A DNA stretch of 64,000 nt from Methylocella silvestris BL2 (lineage in GTDB: Bacteria; Pseudomonadota; Alphaproteobacteria; Rhizobiales; Beijerinckiaceae). Where the stretch lies: positions 1,426,001 to 1,490,000 of the forward strand of contig NC_011666.1 of NCBI RefSeq assembly GCF_000021745.1, in the 5' to 3' direction. Below the pieces are notes generated by a model. It had not been told where the DNA came from. It searched no databases and worked only from the letters and a program-made list of their open reading frames with translations. Positions 46,201-55,317 of the stretch are shown one piece after another (position 1 is the stretch's first letter; each line of letters opens with the position of its first letter). A program made the translations under genes and the position numbers.

Positions 46201-48261
46201 ATGACGCTGCAAGCGAAGCTGATATGGGCTGCGGTGGCAGTCGTCGGCGCATTTTCTTTCGGGGTCGTCGCCCTGACTCGCGGAGAATCGGTCAACGCCG
46301 CCTGGCTGGTCGTCGCATCGGTCTGCATCTATGTCATCGCCTTCCGCTTTTATGGTCTGTTCATCGCCCATACAGCGCTGGGCATCGATCCGACGCGGAA
46401 GACGCCGGCCTATCGCCACAATGACGGTCTCGACTACGTCCCAACCAACCGTTACGTGGTCTTCGGCCACCATTTCGCCGCCATAGCCGGCGCCGGGCCG
46501 CTGGTCGGTCCGGTTCTGGCGGTGCAATTGGGCTATCTGCCCGGCACCTTGTGGATTCTCGTTGGCGTCGTGTTCGCCGGCGCGGTCCAGGACATGACCG
46601 TGCTGTTCTTGTCCACCAGGCGCGACGGCCGCTCGCTCGGCGACATGGTCCGCTCCGAGATGGGTCCAGTCGCCGGAAGCATTGCCGGCTTCGGCGTGAT
46701 GTTGATCTGCGTCATTGTCCTTGCCGTGCTCGCCCTCGTCGTCGTCAAGGCTCTGATCGGAAGCCCTTGGGGGACCTTCACCGTTTTCTGCACGATTCCG
46801 ATCGCATTGTTCATGGGCGTGTACAGCCGCTACATCCGCCCGGGACGCATTGGCGAGATGTCCATCCTTGGCGCGATCCTTTTGCTGCTCTCGCTGGTCT
46901 TCGGTCGCGCCGTCTCCGAGAACCCGGCGATTGGACCCTATTTCGATCTCTCCGGCACGACGCTGGCGCTGAGCATCATCGCCTATGGCTTCGTCGCCTC
47001 TGTGCTGCCTGTCTGGCTTTTGCTGGCGCCGCGGGACTATCTGTCGACCTTCCTGAAGATCGGCACGATCGCCGTTTTGGCGGTCGGCATCATCCTCGTG
47101 CATCCCAATCTTGAAATGCCGCCGGTGACGAAATTTATCGATGGAACCGGACCGGTCTGGGCCGGCGGGCTGTTTCCCTTCCTGTTTATCACGATCGCCT
47201 GCGGCGCCGTCTCAGGCTGGCACTCGCTCATCGCATCGGGCACCACGCCGAAAATGCTTGAGAACGAGAGCCAGATTCCGTTGATCGGCTATGGCGGCAT
47301 GTTGATGGAATCTTTCGTCGCCATCATGGCCCTGATCGGCGCCTCGATTTTGCATCCGGGCATCTACTTCGCGATGAACAGTGGGGCGGGGCTCATCGGC
47401 ACGACCGCCGAGCAGGCGGCGCAGACGATCTCGAACTGGGGCTTCGTCGTGACGCCCGACATGCTGACCCAGATTGCCCGAGATGTCGGCGAGACCAGCA
47501 TCCTATCGCGCACCGGCGGCGCGCCCACCCTCGCCGTCGGCATGGCGACCATCCTGTCGAGTTTCCTCGGCGGACGGGCGATGATGGGCCTCTGGTATCA
47601 TTTCATCATTCTGTTTGAGGCTTTGTTCATCCTGACCACGGTCGACGCGGGCACCCGCGTGCTGCGGTTCATGATCCAGGATTACGTCGGCGCCGTCGTT
47701 CCCTCCTTCAAGGCGACGAACTCCTGGGCGAACACGATCATCGGCTCGGCGCTGGCCTGCGTCTTGTGGGGCTACATCCTGTATCAGGGCGTGATCGATC
47801 CCTATGGCGGCATCTGGACGCTATGGCCGCTGTTTGGAACAGCCAATCAGATGCTTGCCGCGATCGCTTTGATGTTCTGCACCGTTGTCCTGTTCAAGAT
47901 GAAGCGCCAGCGCTACGCTTGGGTGACGATTGCGCCGACCGCCTGGCTCGTCGTGGTCACGGTCACCGCGGGGCTGGAAAAGGTGTTCAGTCCCAACCCC
48001 GCCGTCGGGTTCCTGAGCCACGCCCGGAAGTTCTCCGAGGCGTTGGCTGCGGGTAACGTGCTCGCGCCGGCGAAAGATCTGGAAACCATGCGGCGGGTGA
48101 TCTTCAACGACTATCTGGACGCGACGCTTGCCGCCTTGTTTGTCGGCGTCGTCCTGACGACCCTGTTCTATGCGGTGGTTCATATCCGCAAGGCGCTGGG
48201 CAGCTCGAAGAGCACCGCGGTCGAGATCGGCGGCGCGGCAATGGCGGGAGGCCAGAGTTGA
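46201..48261 (+). CDS. cstA: Carbon starvation protein A, peptide/pyruvate transporter
   Basis: A 686-residue polytopic membrane protein of the CstA/BtsT family. Diagnostic segments include RHNDGLDYVPTNRYVVFGHH, FAAIAGAGPLVGPVLAVQ, GAVQDMTVLFLSTRRDGRSL and VDAGTRVLRFMIQDYVG. CstA members take up peptides or pyruvate, often under carbon limitation. The ATG at 46201 has GGGGGAG upstream; the frame extends to 46144 but less plausibly. The next gene, ybdD, overlaps its stop codon, as in E. coli. Confidence 0.95.
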   Translation: MTLQAKLIWAAVAVVGAFSFGVVALTRGESVNAAWLVVASVCIYVIAFRFYGLFIAHTALGIDPTRKTPAYRHNDGLDYVPTNRYVVFGHHFAAIAGAGPLVGPVLAVQLGYLPGTLWILVGVVFAGAVQDMTVLFLSTRRDGRSLGDMVRSEMGPVAGSIAGFGVMLICVIVLAVLALVVVKALIGSPWGTFTVFCTIPIALFMGVYSRYIRPGRIGEMSILGAILLLLSLVFGRAVSENPAIGPYFDLSGTTLALSIIAYGFVASVLPVWLLLAPRDYLSTFLKIGTIAVLAVGIILVHPNLEMPPVTKFIDGTGPVWAGGLFPFLFITIACGAVSGWHSLIASGTTPKMLENESQIPLIGYGGMLMESFVAIMALIGASILHPGIYFAMNSGAGLIGTTAEQAAQTISNWGFVVTPDMLTQIARDVGETSILSRTGGAPTLAVGMATILSSFLGGRAMMGLWYHFIILFEALFILTTVDAGTRVLRFMIQDYVGAVVPSFKATNSWANTIIGSALACVLWGYILYQGVIDPYGGIWTLWPLFGTANQMLAAIALMFCTVVLFKMKRQRYAWVTIAPTAWLVVVTVTAGLEKVFSPNPAVGFLSHARKFSEALAAGNVLAPAKDLETMRRVIFNDYLDATLAALFVGVVLTTLFYAVVHIRKALGSSKSTAVEIGGAAMAGGQS

Positions 48262-48467
48262 CTGAGACGACAGGGCTCCGATTCGTCTGCGAGATGGTGA
48301 CCAAGACCGCCCGCCTGATGGTCGGCGTCCCGGACTATGAGACCTATGTCGCGCATCGTCAGCTCAATCATCCAGACAAGCCGATCATGACCCACACGGA
48401 ATTTTTCCGCGAGCGTCAGGAGGCGCGCTACGCAGTCGGCAAGGGGCGGTTCCGCGGCTGCTGCTGA
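48258..48467 (+). CDS. ybdD: YbdD/YjiX family small protein
   Basis: A 69-residue protein with the family core YETYVAHRQLNHPDKPIMTH and TEFFRERQEARYAVGKGRFRGCC. It starts at a TTG that overlaps the cstA stop (TTGA), with GGGAGG at the right distance, so translation is coupled to cstA. Members are small partners always found with CstA/BtsT transporters and needed for their activity. The Cys-Cys end is typical. Confidence 0.9.
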   Translation: MTETTGLRFVCEMVTKTARLMVGVPDYETYVAHRQLNHPDKPIMTHTEFFRERQEARYAVGKGRFRGCC

Positions 48468-48799
48468 GCGCGCCCGCGCTGGTCTTTCCGGCTGGCGTTC
48501 GAGGGCTCGAAGCTCGCCACTTCTTCCGGCCCTCTCGCGCTCGCGGCCAATGTCCCTGTCGCAGTCATCGTCAACGGCTTTTACCGCAGCCGCGACGACG
48601 CGGTTCGCTTCTGACGCAAAGGGGGCCCGCCGCGGATTCGATCTTGGCCCTTGCCGCCGCGCGCTCCTGACGGCTGGGGCGAAGCTTTGCGGCCCCGCCG
48701 AACCCGCGCCGCGCAACAAGAATTTGTCGCAAAACACGATTGGCATTCGCCTTGCTCCCGGTTTTTTGTATATTTGTCCGGTCAAAAGGAGCGCCCTAA
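48468..48799. other. Intergenic region with a coding-like tail after ybdD
   Basis: In the ybdD frame, after its TGA, the bases up to about 48614 read as 49 further residues without a stop, including LAANVPVAVIVNGFYRSRDD. This looks coding-like, but no start is visible. The rest is non-coding and should contain the promoter of the next small gene. Confidence 0.35.
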
Positions 48800-49018
48800 A
48801 TGGACAAGTTCGATCGCCCGCGCGAAATCATTGAATTCTGCCTGAAGCCTTTGAACCTCGACGCCTCAACCAACGAATATAAAGACGCCTATCGCCGGCT
48901 TGAGCATGTCATCAAGACTTATCAGCTCATGATCATCAAAGAGAAGATGCCGGTCGCGGTCGATTTCTCGAAGATGAAAACGATCACCATCAATGAATCG
49001 GCGCATGGCGACGACTGA
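48800..49018 (+). CDS. Small conserved-looking protein, function unknown
   Basis: A 72-residue soluble protein beginning MDKFDRPREIIEFCLKPLNL, with GGAG upstream of the ATG. It is mostly helical (two helices around 5-45) followed by a short strand-like VAVDFSKMKTITINES. There is no signal or membrane segment. I cannot assign a family. A strong terminator follows, so it is a monocistronic transcript. Confidence 0.7.
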   Translation: MDKFDRPREIIEFCLKPLNLDASTNEYKDAYRRLEHVIKTYQLMIIKEKMPVAVDFSKMKTITINESAHGDD

Positions 49019-49097
49019 GCTTTGCCGCTGGCTTTCACGGCGGTCGCTTGCGGGCGCCGTCGCGGCGCGGGCGCTCGGCGCATAATGCGATCAACCT

Positions 49098-49126
49098 AAG
49101 GCTGGCGCGACGCCGGCCTTTTTTGT
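49098..49126 (+). terminator. Rho-independent terminator
   Basis: AAGGCTGGCG and CGCCGGCCTT pair (one G-T) around a CGA loop and are followed by a T run, 80 bases after the small gene at 48800. Confidence 0.85.
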
Positions 49127-49338
49127 TTGTTCGTCCCCGAAATCCATTGGTCGGCCTCGCCTCCCTTCTCCCTTCTCGGCCTTGGCTAAAATAGGCGCCT
49201 GTTCTCCCGCCGCCGCGTTAACCATTTTTGGTTAGATTTCCCCCACTCATTGAGACAGTCGGCGCATGCGCGTCCGGCTGAACAGGTCTTGCGGGGGGCG
49301 CATAATTCGCGCGCCGCCGCCCGAAGGAGGGGCGCAGC

Positions 49339-50595
49339 TTGGAGCATCGTGAAGACAATGTTTCGCCGCGCGGCGGCGCGCATGATCTGTCGTGCCGCTG
49401 CTGCGTCGTCGGCGGCGGCCCAGCGGGAATGATGCTCGGGCTGCTGCTCGCCCGCGCCGGAATCGACGTCATCGTCCTGGAGAAGCACGCCGATTTCCTG
49501 CGTGATTTCCGCGGCGACACGATCCATCCCTCGACGCTCGAGGCGCTGCATGACCTCGGTTTCCTAGATGAGTTCTTGCGCTTGCCGCATCAGGAGGCGC
49601 GCGAACTCGCCGCCGTGATCGGCGATACGCGCATTCCCCTCGCGGATTTCTCCCATCTGCCGACGCAGGCCAAATTCATCGCTTTCATGCCGCAGTGGGA
49701 TTTTCTCAATTTTCTGGCGCGCAAAGCGGCGGACTATCCGACCTTCCGTCTGCTCATGTCGACGGAGGCTGTCGGCCTCGTCACCGAGGGCGGCCGGATC
49801 GCCGGCGTCCGAGCGAAGACGAAGGACGACGGCGCCTTTACGATCCGCGCCGATCTCACCTTTGGCGCAGACGGGCGCCATTCGCTGGTGCGCGCGGAGG
49901 CGGGTTTTGCGCCAATCGAAATCGGCGCCCCGATGGACGTGCTCTGGTTCAAATTGTCCCGCCGCGCCGATGATCCGAATGAAACCTTCGGCCGGCTCGA
50001 AAGCGGCCAGATGCTCGTTCTCATCAACCGCGGCGAGCATTGGCAATGCGGCTATGTCATCGCCAAGGGCTCGGCCGACGCGTTGAAGGCCGAGGGAATC
50101 GAGGCATTGCGCGCGCGGATCCGGGCGCTGGCGCCTTTCATGAGCGATCGCCTCGCGGAGCTTGCCAGCGTCGACGACGCAAAGCTCCTCAGCGTTGCGA
50201 TCGACCGGCTGCCGCTATGGCACCGGCCAGGGCTGCTTTGCATCGGCGATTGCGCGCATGCGATGTCGCCGGTTGGCGGAGTTGGCATTAATCTGGCGAT
50301 CCAGGACGCGATCGCGGCGGCCAATCTGCTGTCGGTCCCGCTCTTGAGCCAGCCGCGGCCGCCGGACGAGTGCCTCGCCCGCGTGCAGGCCCGGCGCGAA
50401 TTTCCAGCCAAGGTCACGCAAGAGATGCAAGCTTTCATTCAAACTCGGGTGATCTCCCAGGTTCTTTCGGGCAAAAAGCTGACGCCGCCGCTGTTTTTGC
50501 GTCTGTTTACGATCTGGCCGCCGCTGCGGCGGCTGCCGGCGCGCCTGATTGGGCTTGGCGTCAGGCCGGAACGGGTCCGATCGCCGAGAGCGTGA
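49339..50595 (+). CDS. FAD-dependent monooxygenase (PheA/TfdB/UbiH-like)
   Basis: A 418-residue class A flavoprotein. The dinucleotide-binding motif CCVVGGGPAGMMLGLLLARAG (G-x-G-x-x-G) lies near residue 22, an LTFGADGRHSLVR segment carries the D-G motif, and LLCIGDCAHAMSPVGGVGIN carries the G-D motif for FAD ribose binding. Substrates of the family are phenols or quinone precursors; this one cannot be assigned. The start is a TTG with AAGGAGG nine bases upstream. It stands alone, with long gaps on both sides. Confidence 0.85.
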   Translation: MEHREDNVSPRGGAHDLSCRCCVVGGGPAGMMLGLLLARAGIDVIVLEKHADFLRDFRGDTIHPSTLEALHDLGFLDEFLRLPHQEARELAAVIGDTRIPLADFSHLPTQAKFIAFMPQWDFLNFLARKAADYPTFRLLMSTEAVGLVTEGGRIAGVRAKTKDDGAFTIRADLTFGADGRHSLVRAEAGFAPIEIGAPMDVLWFKLSRRADDPNETFGRLESGQMLVLINRGEHWQCGYVIAKGSADALKAEGIEALRARIRALAPFMSDRLAELASVDDAKLLSVAIDRLPLWHRPGLLCIGDCAHAMSPVGGVGINLAIQDAIAAANLLSVPLLSQPRPPDECLARVQARREFPAKVTQEMQAFIQTRVISQVLSGKKLTPPLFLRLFTIWPPLRRLPARLIGLGVRPERVRSPRA

Positions 50596-51060
50596 TGCGG
50601 GGAAGTTGCGGCCTTTTCGAGCCCGCATGCTGTAAGCTTTTAAAATCGATCGCGTTTGTGAGTTTGGATCGATTTCGATTCAAAAATCATCGTGATCCAA
50701 GGCATGAGCGCCCGAACATCGTGGGCAAAGTTCGGGCGAGCGCCATAATATCGCTGCATCATAACCGCAAAGTCCCTGCTTCAGCGGGATTTCGGCGAAC
50801 CTACTCGCCGGCGTTCAGGTCATGAAACGGATGGCGGAGCGGATAAAATCAAGCGCTTCAGGGCGAAGCGGCTGCTCCTGCGCAAAGCTTATGGAAGCTG
50901 GTCGTGTAAGACGGTGTTTTGCGGCTCGGCGCTGTCTCGTTAATAATTAGGGCGTGAGGGCGCGCGAAAACTGGTTTTTCGCCCGCGTCCCGCTCTAGAC
51001 TAGGAAATCGATCGCGTCGGATTTGGTTGATTCGCGCGGCCTAAAGAAGCGTCAAGGATC
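50596..51060. other. Intergenic region with palindromic elements
   Basis: A 465-base gap before the D,D-carboxypeptidase gene. It contains a palindromic element at 50957-50990 and other AT-rich repeats-like sequence around 50640-50700. No ORF looks coding. Confidence 0.5.
50957..50990. repeat. Palindromic intergenic element
   Basis: Arms built on GGGCG...CGAAAA and TTTTTCGCCC form a hairpin just upstream of the D,D-carboxypeptidase gene. It resembles dispersed intergenic palindromes of this bacterial order; the T-run sits inside the arm, so it is not a standard terminator. Confidence 0.35.
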
Positions 51061-52671
51061 ATGGACTTCTCATCGCGGGACTGTTCGCAATTTTCGGCGC
51101 ATCGGCGCAGCCGCGGCGGTCTCGTCGGCCGGGCAGCCGCGCTGCTTCTTGCCGCGCTTGCCTGCCTCGCCATCCCGCTGCGCGCCGAGGCCGCGCCATC
51201 CCTCCTCATGGATCTCGCCAGCGGCGCGGTGCTTTATGAGGATCATGCGACGCAGCCCTGGTTTCCCGCCTCGCTGACGAAGCTGATGACCGTTTATGTC
51301 GCGCTTCAGGCCGTGCGCGATCATCGCATCTCGCTCGATACGCCCTTGGTGGTTTCGCGCCGCGCCGCGGCGATGCCGCCGTCGAAAATGGGCTTTCGTC
51401 CCGGCACGATGGTGACGCTCGACACGGCGCTGAAAATTCTCATGGTGAAATCGGCCAATGACGTGTCCGTCACCGTGGCGGAGGGCGTATCCGGGTCGGT
51501 CGAAGCTTTCGCCGCCGAAATGAACGCCACGGCGGCGGCGCTCGGCATGCAGCAATCGCATTTCGTCAATCCAAACGGCCTGCCCGATCCGCAGCATTAT
51601 TCCTCGGCGCGCGATCTCGCGCTGCTGGCGCGGGCGCTCTATGTGACCTTCCCTGAACATGCCGATCTGTTCAGCATCGGCGCGCTGGAAATCGGCGGCA
51701 GGGTCATGGCCAACCACAATAATCTGCTTGGGCGCTACCCCGGCGTCGACGGCATGAAGACCGGCTTCACCTGCGCCGCCGGCTTCAATGTCGTCGCCAG
51801 CGCGACGCAGGGCGGCCGCAAGCTCGTCGCCGTCATTCTCGGCGCGCCCAATGTCGCGCTTCGGACGGTCAAAGCCGCCGCCCTTTTCGATCGCGGCTTT
51901 GCCGGGATCGACCGGCCCTCGATCCAGGTGGCTGCGCTGCCGCTGCAAGGCGGCGCTCCGCCCGACAATGGCGCCTCCGTCTGCCGCAGCCGCGGCGCGG
52001 CGATGGTCGCCTTCAATGCCGAAAACGAGCGCCTGCTGGCCCCGCTGGAAGCAGCGACCAATCAAGCCTTCTCCTCGACGCAGGGGTCCTCCTTCTATGA
52101 TTCCAGCGCGCTGTCGCGCATTTCGCCGATGGCGACCCGGATCGCGCTTGTGCCGCCGCCGAATTTCGAGCCGGTGCCGATCCGGATCGCCGGCTATGCC
52201 GGCGCAGACGGCGCAACGGAGAGCCGCGGCGGCGACGCCGACGAAGAACCGGCCTCGGTCAGCGCCTTCGCGCCGAAAACCGGCGCAATCGCCGGCGCGG
52301 CGAAGCTTGCGCCCGACGCGAAGGCGCTGCCGATGAAAGGCGCGAAAGCCGCCGCCCGCGAGAAATCGGCCCAGCGCGCTGCGACCCGTCATCGCCATCA
52401 TGGCGCAGCGGCGACCGCCAGCGCGAAGCCGCATGGCAAGGCCGCCGCGGCGAAGGAGGCCAAGATCCGGCGCCATGGCGCGGCCAAGGAAGAAGCGTCC
52501 GTCGAGACGCCAGAGGCCAAGCCAGCGCCGTCGCACAAAGGGAAGCACGGCGCGGCCGAGGCGAAACCCGCGCCGGGCAAAGCCGCCGCAACAAAGGGCG
52601 CGCAGGCCCCTGCCGGGAAGGGCGCACAAGCCCCCGCCGGCAAGAAAGCACAAGCCGCCGCGACCCAATGA
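51061..52671 (+). CDS. D-alanyl-D-alanine carboxypeptidase (S11) with Lys/Ala-rich tail
   Basis: A 536-residue penicillin-binding protein of the PBP5/DacF type. A signal peptide covers residues 1-44. The active-site motifs are PASLTKLMT (Ser71, Lys74), SAND (Ser131, Asn133) and DGMKTGFTC (Lys233). It removes the terminal D-Ala from peptidoglycan pentapeptides in the periplasm. Unlike PBP5 it lacks an obvious C-terminal amphipathic anchor; instead residues from about 400 to 536 are low-complexity Ala/Lys/Gly/Pro. The last four bases overlap the start of the CobW-type GTPase gene. Confidence 0.9.
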   Translation: MDFSSRDCSQFSAHRRSRGGLVGRAAALLLAALACLAIPLRAEAAPSLLMDLASGAVLYEDHATQPWFPASLTKLMTVYVALQAVRDHRISLDTPLVVSRRAAAMPPSKMGFRPGTMVTLDTALKILMVKSANDVSVTVAEGVSGSVEAFAAEMNATAAALGMQQSHFVNPNGLPDPQHYSSARDLALLARALYVTFPEHADLFSIGALEIGGRVMANHNNLLGRYPGVDGMKTGFTCAAGFNVVASATQGGRKLVAVILGAPNVALRTVKAAALFDRGFAGIDRPSIQVAALPLQGGAPPDNGASVCRSRGAAMVAFNAENERLLAPLEAATNQAFSSTQGSSFYDSSALSRISPMATRIALVPPPNFEPVPIRIAGYAGADGATESRGGDADEEPASVSAFAPKTGAIAGAAKLAPDAKALPMKGAKAAAREKSAQRAATRHRHHGAAATASAKPHGKAAAAKEAKIRRHGAAKEEASVETPEAKPAPSHKGKHGAAEAKPAPGKAAATKGAQAPAGKGAQAPAGKKAQAAATQ

Positions 52672-53894
52672 GCGACACGGATTCGTCCCGAAACGAGAGG
52701 GAAGCCGACGCCGCGGCGGCTCGCGAGGCGGACCCCGCTGCGCGCCGGCCGCCGCTGCCGATCCCGCTGACGGTCATCACCGGCTTTCTCGGCGCCGGCA
52801 AGACGACGCTGCTCAATCGCCTCCTGCGCGACGAGGCGCTGTCCGACGCGCTAGTGATCATCAACGAATTCGGCGAAATCGGCCTCGATCATCTGCTTGT
52901 CGAAACGGCGGGCGACGATCTCATTGTCATGACCTCGGGCTGTCTTTGCTGCTCGATCCGCGGCGATCTCGTGACGACCCTCGAGGATACCTTGCGGCGG
53001 CGCGATAATGACCGCATCGCGCCCTTCAACCGCGTCGTGATCGAGACGACCGGCCTCGCCGATCCGGCGCCCGTGCTGCACACCATCATGTATCATCCCT
53101 ATCTGATGCTGCGCTTTCGCCTCGACGGCGTGCTGACGCTGGTCGACGCCGTCAATGGCGCGGCGACGCTCGACGCCCATGAAGAGGCTGTCAAACAGGC
53201 CGCCATGGCCGACCGCATCATCCTTTCAAAAACCGACCTTCTGACCGGCGAAGCGGGAGAGCGCTCGGCTTTGGCCCTGCGCGAGCGCCTCGCCCGTCTG
53301 AACCCCGGCGCGCGCGTGCTCGATGCGGCCAAGGGCGAGGCCGGCGCCGGCGCCCTGCTCGACGCGGGGCTCTATAATCCTGAGCGGAAGACGCTCGACG
53401 TGCGCCGCTGGCTCAACGCCGAGGCTTTCGCGGCCGATCACGATCATGACGACCGTCATGGTCATCACGACGGACACCGCCATGAGCACGCCAAACCCGA
53501 CGTCAACCGCCATGATGAGCGCATCCGCGCCTTTTGCATGCGATTCGAAGCGCCGATCGCGCCGGCGGCGTTCGATCTCTTTCTTGAATTGCTGCGCAAC
53601 GCCCACGGCCCCAGCCTGCTGAGGGTCAAGGGAATCGTCGCGCTCAGCGACGATCCTATGCGCCCGGTGGTGATCCATGGCGTCCAGCATGTGTTCCATC
53701 CGCCGGTGCGGCTGGCGGCCTGGCCCGACGCCGATCATGCGACGCGGATCGTCTTCATCCTGCGCGATATGGAGCCCGCTTTCGTCGAGGGACTGTGGCG
53801 GGCTTTCGCCAATGTTCCGGGGCTTGACCGCCCCGACGCCGCGGCGCTGCAGGACAATCCGCTGGCGCCCGCCCGATCCGGCCTGCTTGGTTAA
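52668..53894 (+). CDS. CobW/COG0523-family metal-chaperone GTPase
   Basis: A 408-residue GTPase. Walker A is GFLGAGKTTLLN (39-50), the metal motif is GCLCCSIRGD (Cys92, Cys94, Cys95), and SKTDL supplies the guanine-specificity motif. A histidine-rich segment at 258-282 (D-H-D-H, H-G-H-H, H-R-H-E-H) can bind zinc or cobalt. A CobW C-terminal domain follows (GIVALSDDPMRPVVIHGVQH). Cobaltochelatase genes are not adjacent, so a zinc chaperone role is likelier than cobalamin synthesis. It is translationally coupled to the carboxypeptidase gene by an ATGA overlap. Confidence 0.9.
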   Translation: MSDTDSSRNEREADAAAAREADPAARRPPLPIPLTVITGFLGAGKTTLLNRLLRDEALSDALVIINEFGEIGLDHLLVETAGDDLIVMTSGCLCCSIRGDLVTTLEDTLRRRDNDRIAPFNRVVIETTGLADPAPVLHTIMYHPYLMLRFRLDGVLTLVDAVNGAATLDAHEEAVKQAAMADRIILSKTDLLTGEAGERSALALRERLARLNPGARVLDAAKGEAGAGALLDAGLYNPERKTLDVRRWLNAEAFAADHDHDDRHGHHDGHRHEHAKPDVNRHDERIRAFCMRFEAPIAPAAFDLFLELLRNAHGPSLLRVKGIVALSDDPMRPVVIHGVQHVFHPPVRLAAWPDADHATRIVFILRDMEPAFVEGLWRAFANVPGLDRPDAAALQDNPLAPARSGLLG

Positions 53895-53977
53895 ATTTTA
53901 TTGAATCCCCGCGCATTCCCTTGAATCCAGGCCCGCCATGACCAATTGAGCGGCCTGCCCGCAGATTCAGGGAAGGC

Positions 53978-54292
53978 ATGGCTGCGACGCAACGTCTCGA
54001 CAAATGGCTGTGGTTCGCCCGCGTCACTAAGACGCGAACGCTGGCAGCGCGGCTGGTCCTCGATGGCCACGTCCGGCTGAATGCGCGCCGTATCGACGCG
54101 CCGGCCAAGCCGGTTGCAGCAGGCGACGTCCTGACCGTTGCGCTGGAGCGCCAGGTGCGGGTCTTGAGAGTGCTGCAGCCGGGCGCACGCCGCGGCCCGT
54201 TTCCGGAAGCGCGGCTGCTGTTCGAGGAATTGAGCGAGAGCGTGACTGCGCCAGGCGACGACCATGACGGCGGGCAGTCATCCAATCCTTGA
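53978..54292 (+). CDS. S4-domain RNA-binding protein, Hsp15 (HslR)-like
   Basis: A 104-residue protein made of one S4 RNA-binding domain: RLDKWLWFARVTKTRTLAAR and VLDGHVRLNARRIDAPAKPV. This is the HslR/Hsp15 type, which binds stalled 50S subunits carrying nascent peptide after heat stress. GGGAAGG precedes the ATG. The order S4 protein, fdxA, carD is widespread in Hyphomicrobiales and supports the assignment. Confidence 0.85.
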   Translation: MAATQRLDKWLWFARVTKTRTLAARLVLDGHVRLNARRIDAPAKPVAAGDVLTVALERQVRVLRVLQPGARRGPFPEARLLFEELSESVTAPGDDHDGGQSSNP

Positions 54293-54491
54293 TTATCGGC
54301 CGCAAAGGCGCTAGTGGGGCGCTCCCGCCGGAGGGAAAGCCGTTTCCGCCTGGCCGTTGGCGTCTTCGCGACGCCTCGCGCGTTTGGGTTTCGGCGCGCG
54401 GCGGCTGATCAGCAAGTTGGAGCGGCTGCGCGCCGCATAAATCCCCGGACCCGCCGGGGCGGCGGACTCTGTCCGCAAGGGAGCGTTTGTG

Positions 54492-54830
54492 ATGACCTAT
54501 GTCGTCCTCGAGAACTGCATCAAGTGTAAATATATGGATTGCGTCGAAGTTTGTCCGGTCGACTGCTTCTATGAGGGCGAGAACATGCTCGTCATTCATC
54601 CGGACGAATGTATCGATTGCGGCGTTTGCGAGCCTGAGTGCCCGGCCGAGGCGATCAAGCCGGACACCGAGCCGGGAATTGAGCAATGGATCACGCTCAA
54701 CGCTGATATGGCGCAGTCCTGGCCCAATATAACCATGAAGCGGGAAGCCGCGCCCGACGCGAAGCAGTTCGACGGCAGACCCGGCAAGTTCAAAGAGTTT
54801 TTCTCGCCCGAGCCCGGCAAGGGTGATTAG
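54492..54830 (+). CDS. fdxA: 7Fe ferredoxin FdxA
   Basis: A 112-residue ferredoxin. The cluster ligands are in [20 protein letters not shown] (3Fe-4S plus one ligand of the 4Fe-4S cluster) and [17 protein letters not shown] (4Fe-4S). The C-terminal extension with [19 protein letters not shown] is typical of the FdxA group. It transfers single electrons in the cytosol; the partner is not visible. The ATG at 54492 matches the family start; a GTG at 54489 is directly in front of it. AAGGGAG precedes it. Confidence 0.95.
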   Translation: MTYVVLENCIKCKYMDCVEVCPVDCFYEGENMLVIHPDECIDCGVCEPECPAEAIKPDTEPGIEQWITLNADMAQSWPNITMKREAAPDAKQFDGRPGKFKEFFSPEPGKGD

Positions 54831-55011
54831 ATCGTGATGACTTTGGATCTGGAATGTTGAGCGACCGGGTCCATATGTTTAGGCTAGATCGTCCGTTTCC
54901 GGCGCGCATCGAGGCTTTTTTGCGACGTGGTTCGCTGCCGCACGCTTGACATCGGGGATCGCGCAGCTTTGCGCATTTAGAGGATAAGAGCGGCGCGCGG
55001 ACTCGAATCCT

Positions 55012-55040
55012 TTGATTCTTTTCAACCTCTGTGCTATACA
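55012..55040 (+). promoter_or_regulatory. Sigma-70-like promoter
   Basis: TTGATT (-35) and TATACA (-10) are spaced by exactly 17 bases, one of the best matches in the window. Transcription would start near 55047, about 270 bases before carD. Confidence 0.55.
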
Positions 55041-55046
55041 CTTATG

Positions 55047-55160
55047 TGACAGTTGCAGTTTCGGGATCTTAAAAATTCGCCATCGTCCGCGTCCTGGTTT
55101 GCCTAATACCTAATGACGATAGTTTTATGATGCTGCGCCCCCGCTTCTGTCGGGGGTTTT
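55047..55160 (+). ncRNA. Candidate small RNA or attenuated carD leader
   Basis: The stretch from the predicted start to a terminator-like hairpin (CCCCCG at 55138, loop, CGGGGG to 55156, then TTTT) would give a transcript of about 110 bases with no ORF. It could be a free-standing sRNA or a leader that attenuates carD. Only sequence signals support it. Confidence 0.35.
55138..55160 (+). terminator. Terminator-like hairpin upstream of carD
   Basis: A six-base G/C stem with a seven-base loop followed by TTTT. It lies between a predicted promoter and carD. Confidence 0.5.
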
Positions 55161-55317
55161 CCAGCGCATAACGGACGGTCTTCGTTCAGAACGCCCTGTA
55201 AGGGCTCTTGCGTGAGCGGCTTGCGCCGGTCGTCGCGATACGCGTCAGCGACGAATTCCCCGGTTCGTCGCTGATTGTTTGTTCCGTCTCCAACGCGGAA
55301 CGAGAAAGGGAGCGCAG

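Larger units (their letters stand above)
54831..55317. other. Intergenic region between fdxA and carD
   Basis: A 487-base gap with no coding-looking ORF. It contains a good sigma-70-like promoter and a terminator-like hairpin, described separately, that could define a small RNA or a carD leader. Confidence 0.5.

Noticed and set aside
48258-48614. Possible selenocysteine read-through of ybdD
   Set aside because: YbdD is full length and ends in its usual Cys-Cys; no SECIS-like hairpin is evident after the TGA.
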